A stretch of 64,000 bases of DNA. Source: Setophaga petechia. Lineage: Eukaryota; Chordata; Aves; Passeriformes; Parulidae. Position numbers and translations under genes: made by a program. The stretch spans positions 4,268,001 to 4,332,000 of the forward strand of contig JANCRA010000003.1 of NCBI GenBank assembly GCA_024362935.1. The letters run 5' to 3'. This document shows, one piece after another, positions 24,701 through 37,198 of this stretch. Every line of letters starts with the position of its first letter. The first letter of the stretch is position 1. The notes beneath the pieces were generated by a model, which searched no databases, was not told the DNA's origin, and was given only the letters and a program-made list of their open reading frames with translations.

Positions 24701-27122
24701 GCAATGGGGTTGGCAACAGCTTAAACCAGCCAGGATTACCTCCCAGCCTGCTCTGGAGGGAGGCTCCTGCCCTGTGTTAGTGAAACTCGCAGTGTTCTCT
24801 GCTCTTATGGCCCTGCAGACTCTGCTCACGGCTTGATGTGTGGTGTGTTCATTTGCACACCCATCTATCCTTGTACTTCATCCTGTGCTGCTGCCGCTGC
24901 AGCATTTTCACATCCATTTCTCTTCCCTGCCTGGTCCCTGCAGCGCCATCACCACGGCGCTGTGTCTGCCTGGCGCCGCTCCCCTCCTGGTTACCCACCC
25001 TTAATGCCTGCTCCCTTCACTCCCTCTGGTAAATCAGTTATCTCCCCCTCCAGATGGGTTTGTGTCCCCTCTGATCAGCCAATCAATTATATCCTGGTGT
25101 GGCTGTGCAGTGCCTTTTTGACTCTAAGCCACTGCCTTCCCTTTGCACTCATTGCGGCTCCCCAAAGTGGCACCAGCATCGCTCATCAATTTGAGATGTT
25201 AAAGCATTTCTGCCCATTGGGTCTCTCTGATGGTCTGTGGGAGCTTTTTGTGGCTCCCATTGGATTTAATCCCTCCCTGGAGAGCAGCAATCAATCCCAG
25301 TGTTTCTGCTGCCCCAGGCTCAGGTTGTTTGGTTTGTTGCATAAGATTTTTGTAGCTGAAAATGCATCTCCCATCTCTTTTTAGATTTTGTTGTGCTCTA
25401 GCCCCAAAGTATTTTTTGAGTACTGGAGTTGCTTAGTGTTTGATTTTGTGCCAAATAGGTGGAAAGGTTCTTTCTTTAAACTCCTTGCTGTGAAACATTG
25501 TGGTGAAAGATGTATTTGCTCCATAGGACCAGAGGACCAAGTGCCTTTCTATTATATCTGGTCTAGAGGATTTCCTGGGAAGTGTTCAGCCTCCATTTCT
25601 GTCTGTAAGGAAATCCTCTTATCTGGGCAGAGCAATAAATAGTGCTGCCTCCTGTAATAGAAACAGAAAAACATATTCTTCACGTGGCTGTTTTTAAAAA
25701 TGTGGGGTTTCAAATATATCTGGTGGAATGATTCTTCTGTAATAAATCCCCATAATAGTGCACTATGTATACATTTAACTGGCTGCACAGAGGTAGGGAG
25801 AGGGGCAGAGGGTGTGTTAAAAGATGATTTAGTGGGTATTTAGTAATGACAAGAACAGTAAATAATCCTACAGGTTTACAAACCTAATCCCCAGTGTCTG
25901 ATTGTAGCTCTCATGTCTACTGGAATTGGTTGGAAAGATGTTAGAAGGCTGTAAAGGGAGGGCTTTTGGGGGAGAGTTTATTTTTAAATTTTTGGGGACC
26001 TGGCTGGATGATTGATGGTTTTAAGTAGTATGAATGTACTGATTCAGTACCTTGATGGAAAGCTCTTGAAGTGCCTGTCCTCCTCCACTTGCTAAAGAAC
26101 TGTTGGGTGAGGATGGAGTAGGCTGGTCCTTGCTCTGAGCTCTTCCTGGTGATCCTTTCATTTAACAACTGGATTTGGAGGGAAGGGGAGGAGTGTTGTT
26201 GTTCTTAATGCCCAACTTATTTTTTGCTTGTGCCCTGCAGTAAAGTGGTTGTTTTTCTCAGCAGAAGAAATCCATGATGTCTCAGAGCTGTGCCACGTGA
26301 TGCTTCTGCTTTTAAATAAGCTCTTAAGAGGCTGGACCAGATGTTGGCCACATCTGTGTTTTTATTTCGTCGAACATTTCATTTTGACCCTTTTATTAAA
26401 AGAGAAAATGATAATTTAGAAATCACTTTGAAAAGTTTAGCAGCTAGGAAGATCTTTTTGTTATATAAAAAAGCAATTGGTTTGTTTTCCATGCCCTGCA
26501 GTGAGCCATGTCGCATCAAGCAGACAGATATTTGTGGCTGGTAGGGTCTACTCCTGTTGGAAACGATTGCTATGGAAATTTTCATGCCAAAATGGATGTG
26601 TTTTATTTCGAATTGGCATTCTGTAATGAAACATGTATTTTTTTTTTCTCAGTGAAAGCATTAAACTAGGGATTTGAAGGCACCTTCGCTTCTGAAAAAC
26701 CCATTTAATGAATGCCTATCGCCATGGCAGGAAAAAGGAAGATTTGCAGGCAGAGGGATATCCTGCAATTACTCCCTCTGCTGCTGTTACGGGGGTCTAA
26801 GAAATGCTTATTATGTGTAACTTGCTTCTGGATTCTTCTCTGCAATTTAACAGTTGGAGAATGAGTTTTCTGTCCCTGTTGCTAATTGATCCAATGAGAA
26901 AAACTGGCACCTAATTCAGTAACAAGTTATATTTAAAATGACAAGTGAAATTGTTCATGGTGCCTGAAATTGCATCGTTTTCAGTCTGGCATGTTAGGGT
27001 TGTGTAAGAAAACAGGCACCTACTGTACTGTGACATATTAAATTTTAAACCTCTGATCCAAAAATATAGCAGGGTATAGGAGGAGCAAGGTGTATAATGA
27101 TAAAAAGCAGTGGCAGCTTGAT

Positions 27123-27148
27123 TTCAGTGGGATACTTCAGTGGGATAC
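27123..27148 (+). repeat. Perfect 13-bp tandem duplication
   Basis: TTCAGTGGGATAC occurs twice head-to-tail with no mismatch, consistent with recent replication slippage. No function is suggested. Confidence 0.95.
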
Positions 27149-28342
27149 TACTCTTTTATTGTTTTTAAGATACTTTGGCCCTTTTTACTACAATAAATAT
27201 TGGGATCAATTTATATAAAGTTGAACAGTGAGTATGTCCATCACCACTTCCAAGTTTTGGTTTTGTACCCTGTGATTTTCAGAACTTACTGGTGATTTTC
27301 AAGATTGGCTCCATTTTTCTCTGACGATAATTCCAAGCCTTTATAGATAGTGGCCAATTTAGTTTTATCTGGTACAATGAATAGTGAAGAAAAATAAATC
27401 CTTTATTTGTGCAGGCAAACCAAATTGAAAATTTGGGTTTTTTTCTCCAAAAAAACCCCTTGGGGAAACAAGGGGTAGATAATGCAATGAAGGTGGAGGC
27501 CATCTCCCCTTCTGTCCTACAACTTGGTGGTTAAAGTACTACCCAGAATATGAAGGACCCATTTGAAGTCCCATTTTTGTACGAGCTCCTTCCAACCTAG
27601 GAGCCAGTTTATCCTGGTCTGGACTCCCCTTGCACTCTGCTGTTGAGCTGTTTTATTTTATGTGATGGAGCATTTCTTGCACCCAGGTACATCAGCTCCT
27701 GGGAAGGTTTCTCACACTACCATGGACTACAGTATTTGCTCCTTTCCTTGGTGAGAATTCAGCCATTTTGCTCACTGGCAGTTTCTGTCTTGGTTCCAGC
27801 AGGAGAGATGTACAGTACTGTCTTGAAGAATACCCTGCCCTCCCTTGGGTGATTGCTCTCCATACTTTGAATGATTATGTTTTGCTAAAAAAAAATGTCA
27901 GTCACTTGCATTAAAAAGGCAGCAAACCACCAGGATGTATTTTGTCACCTCGTTTTTCCTCCCCATCCTCAAGCCAGGGCCATGTCCTGGAGTGCATCCC
28001 TGCCTGGCTGGGAGCAGGGTGCCTGCATGAGGAGCTGCTGGCACTGGTGCAGAACGTTCTGCTCTTACTGCACTGTGCAGAGATCAGAGCAGAGGAAAAG
28101 CATATGTACTGATCAATTATGGAGTTATTATAAAATCTTCTGCACTTCTAAAGTATTTTGGGGAAAAAGAGTTGTGAAGTAAATCTGGTGCCTGGGACTA
28201 ATGTGATTGATTTATAAATGTAACGACAGTGAGAAATGTTCTTTAAAGCTTTTTTGGTCAAATTAGTGCCACATTATCTGAGCTGGTAAACTTGATGTTA
28301 CTTTTATGAGACAATCTCAGGGAAAAAATCAAACCATAGTGT

Positions 28343-28738
28343 TAGGGAGGGCTGGAGCACTTCTGCTGTGAGGAAGGGCTGAGAAAACTGAAATTGTTGA
28401 GCCTGGAGAAGAGAAGGCTTCGGGATGACCCATCTCCAGCCTTTCAGTACCTTAAAGAGCTACAAAGGAGCTGGAGAGGGACCTTTTACAAGGGCATGGA
28501 CAATGGGGAATGGCTTCAAACTGATAGCTTTAGACTGGATATTAAAAAGAAATAGTTTACTGTGAGGATGGTGAGACACTGGAATGTGGATGCCATTCCT
28601 GGAAGTGTTCAAAGCCAGGTTGGATGGGACTTTGAGCAACCTGGACTGGTGGAAGGTGTCCCTGCCCATGCGTGGGAGTTGGAAGGGGATGATCTCTAAG
28701 GTCCCTTCCAACTCAAACCATTCTGTGGTTCTGTGCTG
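28343..28738 (+). mobile_element. CR1 LINE 3' fragment, sense, longest copy here
   Basis: About 396 bp of CR1 3' sequence in sense orientation. It includes TGAGCCTGGAGAAGAGAAGG, CATCTCCAGCCTTTCAGTACC, GGTGAGACACTGGAATGTGG, CCAGGTTGGATGGGACTTTG, AGCAACCTGGACTGGTGG, CTAAGGTCCCTTCCAACTC and the CCATTCTGTGGTTCTGTG end. It is 5'-truncated and ends about 1.4 kb before the next BRF1 exon. Confidence 0.93.
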
Positions 28739-30117
28739 TTCCTTGTGATTGGACATTTTTGGGGAGTTAAAACCCCTTTTGCTTGTGGCTTGGGGTGGAA
28801 AGTGTAAAACTTTCTGTTGGTTGTTTAAGATGGATTTGGAAAAGACATTTGTGAGGGTTCAGTGGCTGCTCCCAGGGAAAGTCTGTTGAGTTGAGCAGCC
28901 CTTTGCACCCCCTCAGGCAGCTCAGACTTTATTCCTAACCAGGTGTTTTGGTTGGATTTCCAGCCTTGTTATTTCACATACTTCAGGCTACTGGTTTAAA
29001 CCCCTGACTTCTACCAAGCAGATCATTTTTTTATCTTCTGGGAATGCTTTTAATTCCAAGCTTTGCTTGACTTTACCATTTGGTTGCCATGACTTGCCAT
29101 TGGATCCTGGCATCACCCTCTGCTGGTCCAGCACTGTGCAGGAGCACCAGGCTGGGGAATCAATCCATCAAAGATCTTGGTTTGTGGGGAGGCACATCCC
29201 CAGTACTGGGGCGTGGGAGCTGTGAACATGCCAAGCTGTTTTGCACCACTTTGGTTTTAATTTGTTATTGTTGATTGTTGGAACTTAATTTGTTTATATT
29301 TTTCTGCAAGTGAACTGGTGAGGTCATCTCTTGTTTGATCTTTATTAGATGTAATGGAGATGACCAAGAAGATTGCTTCATTCCCCAGCATAAGTCTGTG
29401 TTAAATAATTTGTTTTCTTCTCTACCTGGACTGCATTAATAGTGTATTACTATAGTTCTTTAATGTGATGTGGAAAATCAGGTTTTGCAACTGTACGCTG
29501 TTCCAGTCCCAAATTAAGCCTCAGTTCTGTACTGTTATGCTTTTTAATGGATGGAATATTTGAAAATTTGTTTTCAGAAGTCTTAATAACTACCAAACTA
29601 ACAAAATTGCAGTGAAATTGTAATTATAGAAAGTCAAGAAGAAAGCCGTGGTGTAACTGTCAGCAGTGGTCTGTGCTGCTTCCCTGAAAATAGAAAATAT
29701 TTTCTAAGTCATAATTTACAGATAAATTACTGACCTATATGCTCTAACAGAGAAATTTTTGTTATGATGAAAGAAAAGTGGTCATCTTTTTGAAATGGTT
29801 TCCTCAGCTTCCTGCTGAACATTTGTGGCTGTAAATTAAAATGGGTGAAAAAAAGGCGACTGGAAGTCTCTGGCAGAGTTTTAGTACTGATGAAGACTGT
29901 GCTGGTTCCTGAATTTTAAATTAATCCAGTGTGGTGAATTTCTGTGCATGAAGTTCTGCAGTGAAAATACTCAGCAACACATTAAAGCTCCTAGATGAAG
30001 GCAGAAGGATGCAAATCTCTGAAGGACAGTCCTGAAGTGTTACACTACTGCAGAACTTAAGTTGCAATAGGGGTTGGACAAACATATGGGCTGATTAAAA
30101 TGTGTTCTTTTCTCCAG

Positions 30118-30179
30118 GTGAGAATACAGGGGATGGAGAATTAGATCTGAGTGGAATCGACGACAATGAAATAGATCGG
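30118..30179 (+). CDS. BRF1: BRF1 exon e: start of TBP-binding block
   Basis: A 62-nt exon that completes a glycine codon and encodes ENTGDGELDLSGIDDNEIDR. The GELDLSGIDD-EIDR motif opens the Brf1 TBP-binding domain (homology block II), through which BRF1 holds TBP in TFIIIB. Acceptor TTCTCCAG|GTGAGA, donor CGG|GTAAGG. Phase 1 in and phase 0 out, in frame with both neighbours. The first six bases form a good 5' splice-site sequence directly after the acceptor AG, so after the upstream intron is removed a usable donor is recreated at the junction. Confidence 0.95.
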
Positions 30180-32308
30180 GTAAGGTGCCCCGTTGTCCCT
30201 GGTGTCTCTTTTCCTGGTTGTTTGGATAACTGGGAAAGACAAAATGGTCCTTAACCTGGTTTATCCTCTCTGCAACTGCCTCTTCTCTTTGATCTATAGA
30301 GAGGTTTGAGCAATTTCAGTGATCTGAAATCTAATGTTCATGCAAACCTGTGAATTTGGTGTTCCTTGCCCAAGTTACATATATATTTATGAGGCTGCTT
30401 CTGCTGCTTGCTTTTAACATGCTGGAATAATTATGTTTTAGAATGTCTTTTATTCCAAAGGAGAACTTTAAAAAGTTTGGTGGAGCTCTACATTCATTAT
30501 TTAATTAAGATAGATTCAACGTAGAAGGCTGCCATGGAAACCAAACTGTAAAACCAGTATGTGCAGCTCTTATGTACTTCCAAAGATTTCTGTGATGTTT
30601 CCTGGATTTATTTTTATTTGTGTGGCAGCAAAAAATACCATTTAACATACAGACTGAGTGGGACAGACACATGGCTGTGGAAAAGGGCTTGTTGGAGGCC
30701 CCACAGCTGGTCAGCACATGGGCATGCCACAGTCCAGCTCTCCGAGCCTGATGCCCTCTCCAGCTGCCACGCTGGTTTACAGTGTCATCTGAACAGATAA
30801 TGCCAGTGCTAAAAACTCATTTTGGGGTACAGAATCACTGAGACTGATGAGGTTGCACAGGAATTAGTGATCTCCAAAATGTAGCTGTGAGGTGGGATTT
30901 GCTAGGCTGGGCATTAAGGTCTCACGGTCTGAGCAGACATTGAATGGAGGGAGCACAAAGGCTGAGGTTTTTCCCTACAGCCAGTCCATAATTAAAACAA
31001 TCACAGGGGAAGAACACATTTTCTGCTCTTCCTAGGCTCTGTGATGAGGTCATAACTCTGCTTTTATGACTTCATGTTCATTTCTGTGGCAATAGACTGT
31101 AATATTGTAAGTCCAAGATTATGAAATCTCTGAAAGCCTAAGAGGGATGAATAACTCAGCTAGGGAAAAGTGTATTTTACTATTATGGCCCACTTTTAAT
31201 AGAAGCAGATGAAAGAGTGAAAATATTGGTCTGATAAACCAGGACTTGCACAGCCATTTGCTCTCCTGTTTAGCCCTTGGAAGAAGGACTGCATTAGTTT
31301 CATTTGACTGGAATTATTTTTCTTATGAAATCCTAGATGTACATCTTACTTTGGAGAAAATCTTGAATGCTCAGACCCAAAAGATGGAGAAGCCTCAGAT
31401 TGCTTTTCTTACACTTAAACATAATTTTACAAGTCTCAGGTGTCCTGCTTAAAACTGAAGTGTCTTGTTCATGATGGATTACCTCATTTGTCTTCTCCAT
31501 TCTGCTGTTCTTCAGTCCCAAACAGCATCATCTGTAGAGAGCTTCTGTTTCATTGCTAATTGTGCTAAATACTGGGTTAACTTTTACATTTAGGTCATCT
31601 ACAATTAAGTAATTGCTACCTATCTGTCTATTTATTTCTGTGATTCATCTGAATAGTCCTAGATGTATTTTACAGCTCCATTCCCACTAAAGATGTTACT
31701 GAGACTAGGTGGAGTTAACTGCAAAACGTCTACATGTGGTTACTGAACCCAGCTGTCTGAAATCTACAGGGCTGAAGCTCCAACAGTCTGAGCTGGTTCC
31801 CTTCACACAGATGTGGCCATTGAATTAATAATCTCAGTGTAAAGCTTCACAGAAGCCTACCCAGAAGACACATGTTTTTGTTTTGGTCGCACAGGGCAAT
31901 GGTTCCCATCCTGTTTTGAATTACAGACCACCATCAACACACAGAATTACTTGGAGACAACCACGTTGTCATGATAACCTCTTGTATCATCTGAAAAAGA
32001 TCATAAACCCAGGATCATTTCTGTTTAATTAACAGACCGTGTATAATGAGTTCTGGGTGGTTTTTGGTCGCTTCATCATAGTTTGGAAACCAAGCACTGT
32101 TTTTTGAAAACAGGTTGTTGCTTGTGCCAGCTTCCGATGTTACTAGAAATACTCTCTGATTGTCTGATACCACTCATGTTTTCTTTTAATGTATTTTTAA
32201 AAATGGGACATGGAGTGACTTTGCCAGTGTTTCTTCAGTTTTTTTCTGTGATTTTCAATTTGATTTCTGAAATTATCTGAAAGTAGATAAATTTGTTTTC
32301 TTTTTTAG
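30180..32308 (+). other. BRF1: BRF1 intron, 2.1 kb
   Basis: GT-AG intron (donor GTAAGG, acceptor TTCTTTTTTAG). No transposon copy, RNA gene or extra exon was recognised in it. Confidence 0.87.
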
Positions 32309-32390
32309 TATATACTTAATGAAGCTGAAGCTCAGATAAAAGCAGAGCTATGGATGAAAGAAAATGCAGATTATTTGAAGGAACAAAAAG
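32309..32390 (+). CDS. BRF1: BRF1 exon f: TBP-binding block, helical part
   Basis: An 82-nt exon encoding [20 protein letters not shown] then DYLKEQK, plus the first base of a glutamate codon. It matches human [26 protein letters not shown] and contains the invariant YIL, ExxxK and W of the Brf1 TBP-binding family. Highly charged and helical in character. Acceptor TTTTTTAG|TAT, donor AAAAG|GTAAAT, phase 0 in and phase 1 out. Confidence 0.95.
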
Positions 32391-32488
32391 GTAAATATGT
32401 AGGACTGAAATTCGCCTTTTGGCTGGTGTTGGTGAAATATGCAGTCTTGTGTAATTTTCATGCTGGTTACCCTTTTGTCATCTTTCAG
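32391..32488 (+). other. BRF1: BRF1 intron, 98 bp
   Basis: Short GT-AG intron (donor GTAAAT, acceptor CATCTTTCAG) with no other content recognised. Confidence 0.9.
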
Positions 32489-32544
32489 AAAAGGAAGCAA
32501 GAATAGCAAAAGAGAAAGAACTTGGGATTTATAAGGAACACAAG
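32489..32544 (+). CDS. BRF1: BRF1 exon g: end of TBP-binding block
   Basis: A 56-nt exon encoding [19 protein letters not shown], identical to the human protein over [18 protein letters not shown] as I remember it. It closes the charged helical TBP-binding block. Acceptor CTTTCAG|AA, donor CAAG|GTATTA (weaker at +5), phase 1 in and phase 0 out. It is separated from the preceding exon by only 98 bp. Confidence 0.95.
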
Positions 32545-34353
32545 GTATTAAATTATGTGTTAATTGTGTCTGTTTGAAAATGTCCTAGAAATTCATTATA
32601 TCTGCTGATTAGCTCCATGTAGATGTATGGGCATAATGGTACAGGTCACCACTAAAGGAGCAAAAGCTACAGTATACCCTAGCTCTTACTGAATTGCAAG
32701 GCTGTATTTTTTTAGGTGGTGAGTAAAACACTTTCTTGCCCAAACTTTTATTTTAAATTACTATTATGAGAAAATTCTGAGCATGTCAAAGTCAGAGCTA
32801 GCTCTTTGCATTTATGATTGCTCTTCTAATTGCTTGCTTATTAAAATACAGGTTTTAAGATGTCTGATTTTTTTTTTTAACGTGTGCATGGGGAATTTGT
32901 TTATACTTGCCATAACTTCAGTGGCTTTCTTTGCTCTTACAATAATGACTTCTTTATGAAGAACTGAACAGATCCTTGTTACAGTCACTTGAAGGGGTAT
33001 TTTGTTCTACCTTTCATAAAGAATGCAACGGTTATGTTAACAAATGGCATGTCCTGTCTCCATGTTTATCAGTTTAAAGCAGCCTAATTGGCCGTATATT
33101 CACGATTTACAGCATTAGTATTTTGTGTAATTGGGCAAGTGGCAGTTCCAATCTTCCACATGCAGCTAAACCCATGTTAGTTTTTAGCGTGTATATCCTC
33201 TATCTTTTTTTCTGGCTAATGTGAAAGGCAGAGTTTCCTGCTTCCCCTAGGTATTTCAACAATAAAAACAAAACCAGACAATGAAACACTGTTTTAGACT
33301 TCAGAGTTTCTCATTCATCCTGCGTTTATGCAGACGTGGCAGTCTACCAGCAATTTTCAAAATTGTATAACTCCTTGGCACTGCCAAGTAGCCCAAACAC
33401 CCACTTTTTTGTTCGGACAACACAGGAGTTTTTCTCTAACCTTTTATTGTTTCTGACAGCTCGAGTAGAACTTGATTAATATGGTGCTTTCTGATTTCAA
33501 GGTAGCACTTGACCCATGTAGGTAAACAGAGGGGCGATTATCCATTAAAAAATAAATCTCCTGCAGAGCTTGGTGTTAAAACCTTCCTTTGAATAGGAAA
33601 ATGCCAAATGAGAAACAGTGGTTCTGGGTTGTTTTCTTTTTCCTACCTACCCAGGCATGGGGCACGGCTGGAAAGGTTCTCAGGTGTCATTCCTGCTTGC
33701 CTGGCTCTGCACAGCATCAGCTGGACTCGCAGCCTGTGCCTGGGAGAGGCAGCTGCAGGTGACAGAGCTCCCATGCCTGCAGCCTCCTGCTCCCTGTCCC
33801 ATGGCATCCCATCCTTGGGAAGCTGCTGCTGCTCCTGCTCTGGGCCCTTGGCAGCGAGGAGGAGGAGTTGGGCAGAGCCTTTCCCACGCTGCCTTCAGAT
33901 TTGGTCCGAAACACAGCCGCGGTTCCGTGGTGTTCTCAGTGCTCTGGGGAGTTGTGACCCAGCTTCACTCTCACTTTAAAGGCAGTTTTAGCAAGGGAGG
34001 TTCTTTATTTCCATGCTGTGAGGTCCCTATTCCTGTAACAGGAGTTCACTCCCCCCCCTTTTTTTTTAATATGTGAAAAATGGCCCATCCTTCTTCTCTC
34101 TCTCTATTAAGTAAAGAATTTCTAATAAACTCTCTGGGCATTTGGCAAAAAAGCAAACATTCATCTCTTGGAGAAAAGAGACCCTTTGATCCAATTGAGT
34201 GGCAGGAGAGGGAGCACTGCCTTGGCCTGGGCACATCACCTGCATCCCCCACATCAGCAGCACCTGAGCCAGGACTGCTGCACTCCAGCTTGCCCCTCTG
34301 CTTCATGGAAACTTTGTTTGTACCTACATCACTAATTTTATATTTTAATTAAG
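32545..34353 (+). other. BRF1: BRF1 intron, 1.8 kb
   Basis: GT-AG intron (donor GTATTA, acceptor TTTTAATTAAG, an unusually weak site). It contains a GC-richer patch at about 33640-33960 (CCGCGG at 33918-33923) and a C-run/T-run at about 34050-34067. No transposon or gene was recognised. Confidence 0.85.
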
Positions 34354-34610
34354 CCAAAGAAATCTGCAAAGAAGCGGGAGCCAATTCAAGCCAGCACAGC
34401 AGGAGAGGCAATTGAAAAGATGTTAGAACAGAAGAAAATCTCAAGTAAAATTAATTATAATGTGCTAAGGGACCTGAACAGCAAAGGAAGTAACACACCA
34501 AAGAAAGAGGATGACAGCACTGATGACAGCACCAACACCAAGAAGCTGTCAAGAAGAAAATCTATTGCCAGTAGGAATATAGCCAACCCTGTAAACAGTG
34601 TGGGAAAAAG
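34354..34610 (+). CDS. BRF1: BRF1 exon h: basic C-terminal segment
   Basis: A 257-nt exon encoding [20 protein letters not shown], then [20 protein letters not shown], a Ser/Thr/Asp/Lys-rich variable stretch, and [19 protein letters not shown] with SVGK. The first 40 residues match human BRF1 closely ([25 protein letters not shown]), while the rest diverges, as expected for a disordered basic tail. The final codon (AG-) should be completed as arginine by the next exon. Acceptor AATTAAG|CCA with an interrupted pyrimidine tract, donor AAAAG|GTACTG. Phase 0 in and phase 2 out. Reading through the donor gives about 30 more codons before a stop; this is not part of the conserved protein. Confidence 0.94.
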
Positions 34611-36842
34611 GTACTGCAATTGTTCATTTATATCTCTGTCTGTGAGACTGTCTATGTATCTTTCTGAGCCAGACAATGTAGGGACTGAAACATTTGTTTG
34701 AGGCTAAAATAATGTCGAGGCTCTGTTTTTATTTATTTTGCCTGCACTGTCATGGCGACACCTTATTTATAGTTCACATTTCAGAGCTTTGCTTTGGTGT
34801 GGGTAATCATCCCAAAGCCAAAAAACCCACAAAATCAATGGAAATTCATAAATGTGAACCTATCAGTCAGGGACACCTTTTTTCATAAAATCCTGACATT
34901 TGCTGTCCTTCCTTTAAGTTGTCTGTGTGAGCTGACGTGACACTAAATGTTCGAAAGCTTTTCCTTTTTGCTTGATTTGAAAACTATAGTTCCCATCTGT
35001 TTTGACAGCTAGCTGCTTTGATTAGCTTTTATTTTAGCTTTATTCCAAACTTTTGTTGTTAATTGATGACACAAATACAAAGCTTTACAGTAAATATGCT
35101 TGTCGGTTTTCTGGTCTGCATTTGAAAATGTTTTATAGTGTGATGAAAGCTCCTGTTTTAATGAGAGAAATGCTCAACTTGCTGGGCAGATTTGTAGTGT
35201 GCAGTAAAATGTATAAGGAGATTGATGTGTCCAATCTGCAATATTCTACTACTTTATCTGTCTGTGGTTTATGAAGTCACATTGGATCATCGTTTGAATA
35301 ATTTTGACATATAGTAATTTCTTACTTAGATGTTATTTGTTTATTCATTGCCTATTTGTTTACTGACAGAATTATAGACCAAATGCCACAAGGAAATCTC
35401 AGTATTTAATTTTGAAATATAAAATGTTGTCTCTGCACAGTTGTTCAGATTTAGGCATGTGTTGAAACTGGGTGAGGGACCTGGGAGGGCAGGAGAGCAG
35501 CCACCTACAAGGTGTGAGAAAACATCTGTTTGTGAAAGAGCAGGATACCTGGGGTACCTGAAAACATGATGCTGGGGAGGATACTAAGTGCAAATCTCTC
35601 AGAAACTGAGGAAAATAAGGATGGCAAAACCTAACCCCTTATTTCAACTTCACTTGACAGTGAGGCCAGAGGCACAGGCTTCAGTTTGAGGAGAGAAGCC
35701 AAATGCCAAAGTCACTGGCCCCACTGTCACCAGATGCAGGTTTTTACAGTATTTTTAAAGTGTTTTACAGACATCTTTTCTTCTTTTTTCTGTATTTTTG
35801 GCTTCATTCTCATTCAACTTCTCATTCTCAGAATCAAAAGCTTTGCTTTCCAGCTGTTGACTCACTGAGGATTTTAGGCTCCCCTGTAAGTTACACGTAA
35901 ATTTTACACTGGTAAAGGACAGGGAGGATGCATTGAGGATTAACTTAAGAGCATTTTGCTTGTGCTTTATTTGCAGTTAACAGGTATTAATGAGTCATAT
36001 TTCTGTAAAGTAAAGTAGGACCAATTCAGTTGTCTGAAATGCATTGCTGGGTGGGAAGTAGGGGCTGGGCAGGATCCTGGTTGCATTTCAGAGCTCAGCA
36101 GTGACATCCAAACTGAAGTTCCATCCCAGCCTTGTCACTGCTGAGATTTGCAGAAATGTTGAGCCCTTGGAACTCCTGTTGAATTCAGCATGTGAAACTC
36201 TTAACAGGTGTTAAAACCCTTTGGAAAATCATGCCATAAATATTTAATTTAACAGTGGTGCAACTTGAAAAGGTTTCTAAATAAATACAAATCAGTATTT
36301 TCCAAAAGCAGCTAATAAAACGTATTTATTTTTCCTCTTGAGAGCCTAAAGTACATCCTTAAGATGCATAACAGAGTTTCCTGATGATGATTAGCAGATC
36401 TCAGATACAATGAATTTTGCAGCAGAACACTTCAGAGGAGGTTGAGGATACATGCAGATAAGTGAGCTAAGAAGATTTTGCACTCCTGAAGTAGGCAGTG
36501 CTCTTGCTTAAATATTATCAAGGACTTGACAAACATTAGTTGGGCTTTTTTTTTTCCTTATAATTAAAGATTTATGACATACTTTTGATTTTTTAAAATG
36601 CCATGCCTTTTAAATGACATGCATAAATTTCTGTGTTCTGCATTGTTCTTATATGCCTTGCATTCATTGCCTTTGTTCAGCACTGTTCGTTTGAGAGGTG
36701 AATGGCTAAATACTTTCCCAGGGATACAAAAATCATGATAATTTATATGCAATTAATAATAGTAAAACTCCTGAACATTGCTCATTAGAAAATAAATGAA
36801 GCAGATAATCTGTCTTTTTCCAGGAGGCATTTGCAGAAATGA

Positions 36843-36893
36843 GATCATATGGTTTGGGTTGGAAAGGACCTTAAAGATCATCTCTTGTTTTGG
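36843..36893 (-). mobile_element. CR1 LINE terminal stub, antisense
   Basis: GGTTTGGGTTGGAAAGGACC followed by TTAAAGATCATCTC is the antisense CR1 3' end. Only about 50 bp are recognisable. Confidence 0.8.
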
Positions 36894-37164
36894 TTTGTAG
36901 CGATTTACAGGCCTGCATATTTATCTTTATGTATTTTAAATATTTAGGAAGTTGCATCTGACTGCAATATCACTGTGGATAACCAGGCTTTGATCCAGTC
37001 CTTTAGTTCACTGGAGTTGTAGTCAGATTTTAAAGAGCTATTTCATTAGTCCTGATCCCAATTAAAAGATGCCAGTACAGGGAGTACCAAGTTACAGGAT
37101 GGGAAACGAATCCTCATTCTTGGTGTTTAAAGCAGTGCTCCTGTAATGGTATAAAAATGGAAAG

Positions 37165-37198
37165 TATATATATATATAGATAGATAGATAGATAGATA
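37165..37198 (+). repeat. Compound (TA)n(GATA)n microsatellite
   Basis: Seven TA dinucleotides followed directly by about five GATA units, with one further interrupted GATA after ACA. A typical polymorphic microsatellite. Confidence 0.96.

Larger units (their letters stand above)
5936..30117 (+). other. BRF1: BRF1 intron, 24.2 kb
   Basis: One long GT-AG intron (donor GTGAGT, acceptor TTTTCTCCAG) between the acidic-linker exon and the TBP-binding exons. By position it holds: 5936-10840, nothing identified except a ratchet-like splice motif at 9731; a CR1 tail at 10840-11036; a pyrimidine tract at 12259-12456 and T18 at 12537-12554; an antisense CR1 at 13393-13622; a solo LTR at 13833-14226; 14233-21650, nothing except the long open frame at 20614-21348; an antisense CR1 remnant at 21650-21735; 21736-28340, nothing except a 13-bp tandem duplication at 27123-27148; and a sense CR1 at 28343-28738. 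No additional BRF1 exon or nested gene was recognised on either strand, though short or unconserved exons could be missed. Confidence 0.85.

Noticed and set aside
24833..25384. 183-codon forward frame in the long intron
   Set aside because: About one frame of this length is expected by chance in a window this size, and it has no recognisable domain or gene-like context.
34420..34701. Single-exon 93-codon frame reading through the donor at 34610
   Set aside because: The first part is BRF1 exon h. The tail after the donor has no match to BRF1, and no nearby AATAAA supports an alternative last exon.
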